Assembly: GCA_021464415.1 (NCBI GenBank)
Contig: CM038468.1
Coordinates: forward strand, 2,666,001-2,730,000
DNA: 64,000 nt
DNA from: Lonicera japonica
Lineage: Eukaryota; Streptophyta; Magnoliopsida; Dipsacales; Caprifoliaceae
Direction: 5' to 3'
Under the pieces are notes generated by a model. That model did not search any database. It had not been told where the DNA came from and worked only from the letters and a program-made list of their open reading frames with translations. Position numbers and translations under genes: made by a program. This document shows, piece after piece, positions 60,110-64,000 of this stretch (positions are counted from its first letter, which is position 1; each line of letters opens with the position of its first letter).

Positions 60110-60490
60110 TTATCTCCACAAAAACCGAAATTGAAAATTATTAAAAAAAATATAGACTACCTATTTCAAATAAGTTCACATGAGAATCTAAAATCAAACA
60201 AATTCATTATATAGTACACACAACACAACAAATACTGTTCATTCTACACTAATATACTGTGGAGGAATACATTCATCAAGAAAGAAAGAAGTTGTAAAAA
60301 GGGTAGCTTCTCTGATAATCACCCTAACTTGTACATCATTGTGAACCTGAGAACAAGTATTGGCGCCTTGGAATCCATTTGTCTTGCTTTCAACCAAAAC
60401 AAAAAAAAACAAAAATTAGGAGACAATTGTGGATATACTTTATCTGTTCAAGCTTGAGCATGTTCTTCATAAACAGGAAAAAGCAGTAGT
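60110..60490 (-). other. Counterpart of the RLP-downstream conserved segment, copy B
   Basis: Matches 11910-12280, including the acceptor-like site and the GACAAATGGATTCCAAGG phrase on the minus strand. Here the reading frame seen in A is broken. That fits a non-coding segment whose gene has gone. Confidence 0.4.
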
Positions 60491-60795
60491 TATTCTTATC
60501 ATGGGCATCATATTTTAAGAGTATATATAAATTACAAGAGTATATGGACTATTGTAAAAATAGCTAAAGCATAAAAACTCAAGGATGAAGCAACATTATT
60601 TTGAAGTACTAATTAAATTCAAAAGACTAAATAAATGGTGCCACAATTAGACTTATATGCTCCCTTTGTCTAATTTAGAGTTACATTTTTCTTTTTTGGG
60701 ACTTCTCAAATAAGAAGTAACCTTTCCTTTTGAGACATAATCAACGGACAAAGAATTTTATAATAGTAAAAATATAGTTTTTTCCTTAACAATTG

Positions 60796-62029
60796 ATTAT
60801 GTGTAGAAATTTGATGTGTTTATGAAAGATTCGATTTATCACATGTCAAGGTCAATGGCAAAGTCTTTTTCCTTTCTTTTTCTTTTTGTGTCCTAAGGGC
60901 AGTTCCCACACCACATAAGATGACAGTCTTTGATAGTTATAAAATGAGCATCAATCAACCAACCAACCAGAAATACACACACACACACAGATGGTCAATA
61001 AAAGTTTTAAGTGTTGAATTGTTCAAGTTAATTTGGATAACGAAAAGGGAAGTTGTGAATAAATAGATAAGTTGATGGAATTTTCATAAACTGAATTGAC
61101 TGCTATGTACTATTACCTGTTCCTCTTTCATTCATGCCAATACACACATAGTAATTTCCCTCCAGTCTTTTCTTTTTCGAATATATGGTTTTCTCTTAAG
61201 CCCAAATTTTACATTCTTGTAGTTAATAACATCATAAGGTTTTTCAAAGAATGATTACAGTATTATTAGCCACTGAATGAATGTTGGTTCCCCCAAAATT
61301 TTTTAATTAACACAGAAAATTGATGCAAGAAATCATTGTTTCCAGAGAATTACAGTTATTTGTAATTGTCCGAATAAATGTTTACTAGTTAAATGTTAGT
61401 TTATATGAAGTAATGTGTGTTGCTTCATGTCTCAGTTGTCCTCCATTCAGCCAATTCATAAAACTGCAAATTAATGTTTCCAGTGTGATTGTAAAGATAA
61501 CTAATTGCATGTACAAAGTAGAATGATAATTAAAAAGGAAATGAAAATACAAATAGCCAATGTACAAGACGGAGCAAACAACAAAATCATACATCTGCTA
61601 GGCAATTCAGAAGAAGAAATATGAACGAGCAGGAGACGATTAACATACCTATTTTCTTAGCAATGGTTTTTTAATCAGGCTGGATATGAGTGTTCATAAG
61701 CTTCAAGACTAAAAGTCAAGGAAGCAAACTGATTTGCATGAACACTTCGGAGAATAATTTGCCTGAAATTATTTCTTTTTTTGTTGTTTTGATGGAAACT
61801 AAACACCACCACGAGGATTTCCATGCTTGTTCTTTTATTTTTTTTCTAGCACGTTTATCCTTTGTACACGGGGAGTATATAATTAGTAAGAATTTATGAA
61901 ATTACCAATATGTTTTTTAATACAATTAATCCAATAACAGTGGAATGATTGAGTTCTTTTATCTGTGCCATTTATTACATTCGCTTTTGTTTCCTTATAA
62001 AGTTTTTGAAGTCAGATATATAGAAAACC
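60796..62029. other. Upstream-type sequence where an RLP would be expected, no gene
   Basis: Directly after the copy-B breakpoint, 60830-60960 resembles RLP 5'-flank sequence. 'tcacatgtcaaggt' matches 32790-32805, and 'gatagttataaaatgagcatcaat' resembles 'aatagttataaattgagcatcaat' at 15833-15856. Reading frames in 61000-62029 have no recognisable product. Confidence 0.5.
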
Positions 62030-63150
62030 ACAAGTAGATCAACCTGAGCAATTTTTACGCTAAAGTTCAGCACAATCAGCAGCAAAGCGAATTTATGTGG
62101 CTCATTTCATCCTATAATTCAAGCATCAACGAAACAAATAACTGCCTGTAATGGGCAACATCTATTCTTATTTCTTTCTTTCTTTCTTTCTCACTGTTTT
62201 TGAATGAATGTGACTAGGGATCAAAACAAATGAAATACAAAAAAAATCCTACATGTATATATAGGGATTGAACTGAAATACGAACATGAATGAGCAAGAA
62301 AAATGACACTAGCTACTAGCCGAATTGGACCCCGATCTAATTATAAGGAGAGTTATTTACATATGTTAAAGACTCAACCACTAGATAGGCACCATTCCCG
62401 TGTACATAGGCACGCATGGAATTGCAACAGAATTAGTGAGTGGAGAACTGAGGAATTGCAACAGAATTAGTGAGTGGAGAACTGACAAGGCCATGGGGCC
62501 ATTGGAACATGCTAAGAACTAGTGTGCGCATTGCGATGCAGAGACAATAGGAGCACAAGCAAGCGCACTGCAATGCATAGAGGGGCATGGACATGCTCAT
62601 GGCGATATAGAGACGGGGGTACAGGCGTGCGTGCATGGAAGCATGGTAATTCAGAGATGGGGCATGGGCATGTTCGTGGTGATGCAGAGATGGGGCATGG
62701 ACGTGCTCATGGTGATGTACAGGCAGGTGCATGGGCTCTAAGCGGGGCCTTGAGGCATTTGGACTGAGCTGCACATAGGCATGTACACTGCTAAAGGACG
62801 CTTTCGCATTGTGCAGGTGTAGTGCTACGCACATCGATGAGCACAGCAAGGCTGAAGTGTGTGCACAGAGTCGTTGTAGTGTGGATTGGCATCGGGAATG
62901 GTCAGAGATAACATGTGAGTCTGTGACACAAAGGTAGGGCTCTAAATCACGAAAAAAATCACATGATATTAAGAAATCCTATAAAAGATAATTGAAATCA
63001 TAAATAGCAATATTTGTTAGAATCAACAAAAAATTATTACGGCAGAAACTGCTTAATGACCAAAGAACCTTAAGGGGGAAAACCAGCAGCAAAGAACTCT
63101 GTTATGGACAACATCACCTACCAGTGGAGCAGTAGCAAATCTAGTACCAC
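62030..63150 (-). repeat. RLP-downstream unit U1-like, third copy
   Basis: Shares with 9650-10450 and 56740-57850 the entry phrase 'tgtggctcatttcatc', a GC-rich repeat core (about 62400-62950) and the exit phrase 'cagcagcaaagaactctgttatgga'. The minus-strand frame (62433-62849, 138 codons) is again His-rich with HHHEHAHAPSL-like repeats but is not the frame of the other copies. A TTTC run lies at 62171-62192. Confidence 0.6.
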
Positions 63151-63316
63151 AGTTTATTTTTTCTATATCATTTCTTTTTTTAACGTTTATTTTCCCCTAC
63201 CTCTTTTCTTAATATTCTAATAAGTTCATAAGATTTTCCCAAAAATATATACAAGTATAGCAGTCATGGAATAAAGTTGGTTCTCGACAATAAACAGTAA
63301 ATTAATAGAGACAATA

Positions 63317-63974
63317 TGTTGTGTTTTTTGCTCGGTTCCAAACCCAAGAAAAGATGAGTTTTATGGGAAATCATATTGTTCGCTCGAAGGGTGCAAAAGA
63401 GGCTTTGCGGTTCTGGAAAGGTGCAAAAGCACTTTTGCACCCAGAAAATTGCATTCTGGAATGGTGCAAAAGCACTTTTGCAGTTACGCGGTAAAAGTGC
63501 AAAAGTCGTTTTGCAGCTGGGCGAAAAATATGTTTCCTTATCAAACTTGGTTTCCTTGTTTATTTTGGTCTCTATTACCTTGTTAATAGTTTCCTTATTT
63601 ACGTAAGATTTTTGTTACCTTATTTTAGATTGGATGGACTCTATTGTATTGTTATATATAGATAGAATCATTCAATAGATTAAGGCATAAGAGAAATTCT
63701 TCCTTCTGTGGGATTTGTGGGAGAGTTCATCTTCTTGTGAGAAAGAGGTTAAAGGGTTGTTGATTTTCTTCTTCTGTGAGAGCTTTGAGTGCAATAATTC
63801 TTGTGATAGATTTTGTAATCGTTTTCAAAGAATTAGTGAAATCTTCGTTGTCGAATATTGTGTGTTCCATTATCTATCTTCTTTCTTGTTTTCTCATCCA
63901 AATTATCTCTAGTTATTAATATCCACTATTTGAATTAAGATCAGTGGCGTGATTTATTGTTAATAATCACAACA
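63317..63974 (+). mobile_element. Copia-type retrotransposon 5' LTR (element continues past the window)
   Basis: Begins TGTTGTGTTTTTTGC, ends AATCACAACA, and is followed three bases later by a tRNA-Met primer site. A TATA-like TTATATATAG lies near 63650. The 5 bp before it (CAATA, 63312-63316) are the expected target duplication, but the other end is outside the window. This LTR is unlike that of the element at 26329-31494. Confidence 0.82.
63382..63520. repeat. GTGCAAAAG repeats in the LTR
   Basis: GGTGCAAAAG or GTGCAAAAG occurs at about 63388, 63420, 63464 and 63498, several times followed by the inverted CTTTTGC. It lies upstream of the TATA-like sequence, where retrotransposon enhancers often sit. 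The 76-codon frame across it is a by-product. Confidence 0.8.
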
Positions 63975-63976
63975 AG

Positions 63977-63988
63977 TGGTATCAGAGG
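63977..63988 (+). promoter_or_regulatory. Primer-binding site (tRNA-Met type)
   Basis: TGGTATCAGAGG starts three bases after the LTR end. It marks the start of the internal region that runs off the right edge. Confidence 0.87.
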
Positions 63989-64000
63989 GTAGTATTCAAA

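Larger units (their letters stand above)
52340..60795. repeat. Segmental duplication, copy B
   Basis: Colinear with copy A, and with C at its left end. Insertions specific to B are the MITE at 54110-54593, the element at 54811-56005 and about 0.8 kb at 58045-58875. The homology to A stops inside the Stowaway-like MITE at about 60793. No RLP coding sequence follows. Confidence 0.88.

Noticed and set aside
62433..62849. 138-codon His-rich frame as a metal-binding protein
   Set aside because: It arises from DNA repeats in a non-conserved frame. No start context or family match that I can recognise.

Overview
This is an AT-rich stretch of plant nuclear DNA, most likely from a eudicot. The evidence is one intact plant-type leucine-rich-repeat receptor-like protein (RLP) gene, plant CACTA, Copia, Gypsy, TRIM and MITE elements, and decayed fragments of plant genes. 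Nothing prokaryotic, viral or organellar is visible. I found no tRNA or rRNA gene and no CRISPR array. The species cannot be told from the sequence alone.

Layout. Positions 1-12605 (copy A) and about 52340-60795 (copy B) are two copies of one segmental duplication in the same orientation. A third, short copy (C) lies at 47719-48515. A and B differ mainly by transposon insertions, so each serves as the empty site for the other. A carries a CACTA element (953-6189) with a solo Gypsy-type LTR nested in it, a hAT-like MITE with an 8-bp duplication, and two further MITE-like insertions. B carries a Tourist-like MITE and a 1.2-kb element with an 8-bp duplication. The only intact gene, the RLP (12736-15513, minus strand), sits at the right edge of A. 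Its 5' flank (15.7-43 kb) is built from many diverged copies of the same few upstream segments. These include a 462-bp tandem duplication and a roughly 2-kb unit present three times at 34.65-42.42 kb. That flank has been invaded by a tandem TRIM array (18716-20569), a decayed Ty1/Copia element (26329-31494) and a solo LTR with five phased palindromes (38991-40698). Between C and B (48.5-52.3 kb) lie exon fragments of a papain-type cysteine protease and of what looks like a DUF3741-type protein. At the right edge another Copia-type 5' LTR plus primer-binding site runs out of the window.

How it fits together. I read the window as part of a tandem RLP resistance-gene-like cluster on the minus strand. 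Each locus would consist of upstream repeats, an intronless RLP and a characteristic downstream region with GC-rich repeat units. Locus A is intact. Locus B keeps the downstream region and upstream-like sequence but has lost the whole RLP reading frame. A third downstream unit (62030-63150) suggests another locus just beyond the right edge. The RLP is expected to act at the plasma membrane with adaptor kinases. No other gene here is predicted to make a functional protein.
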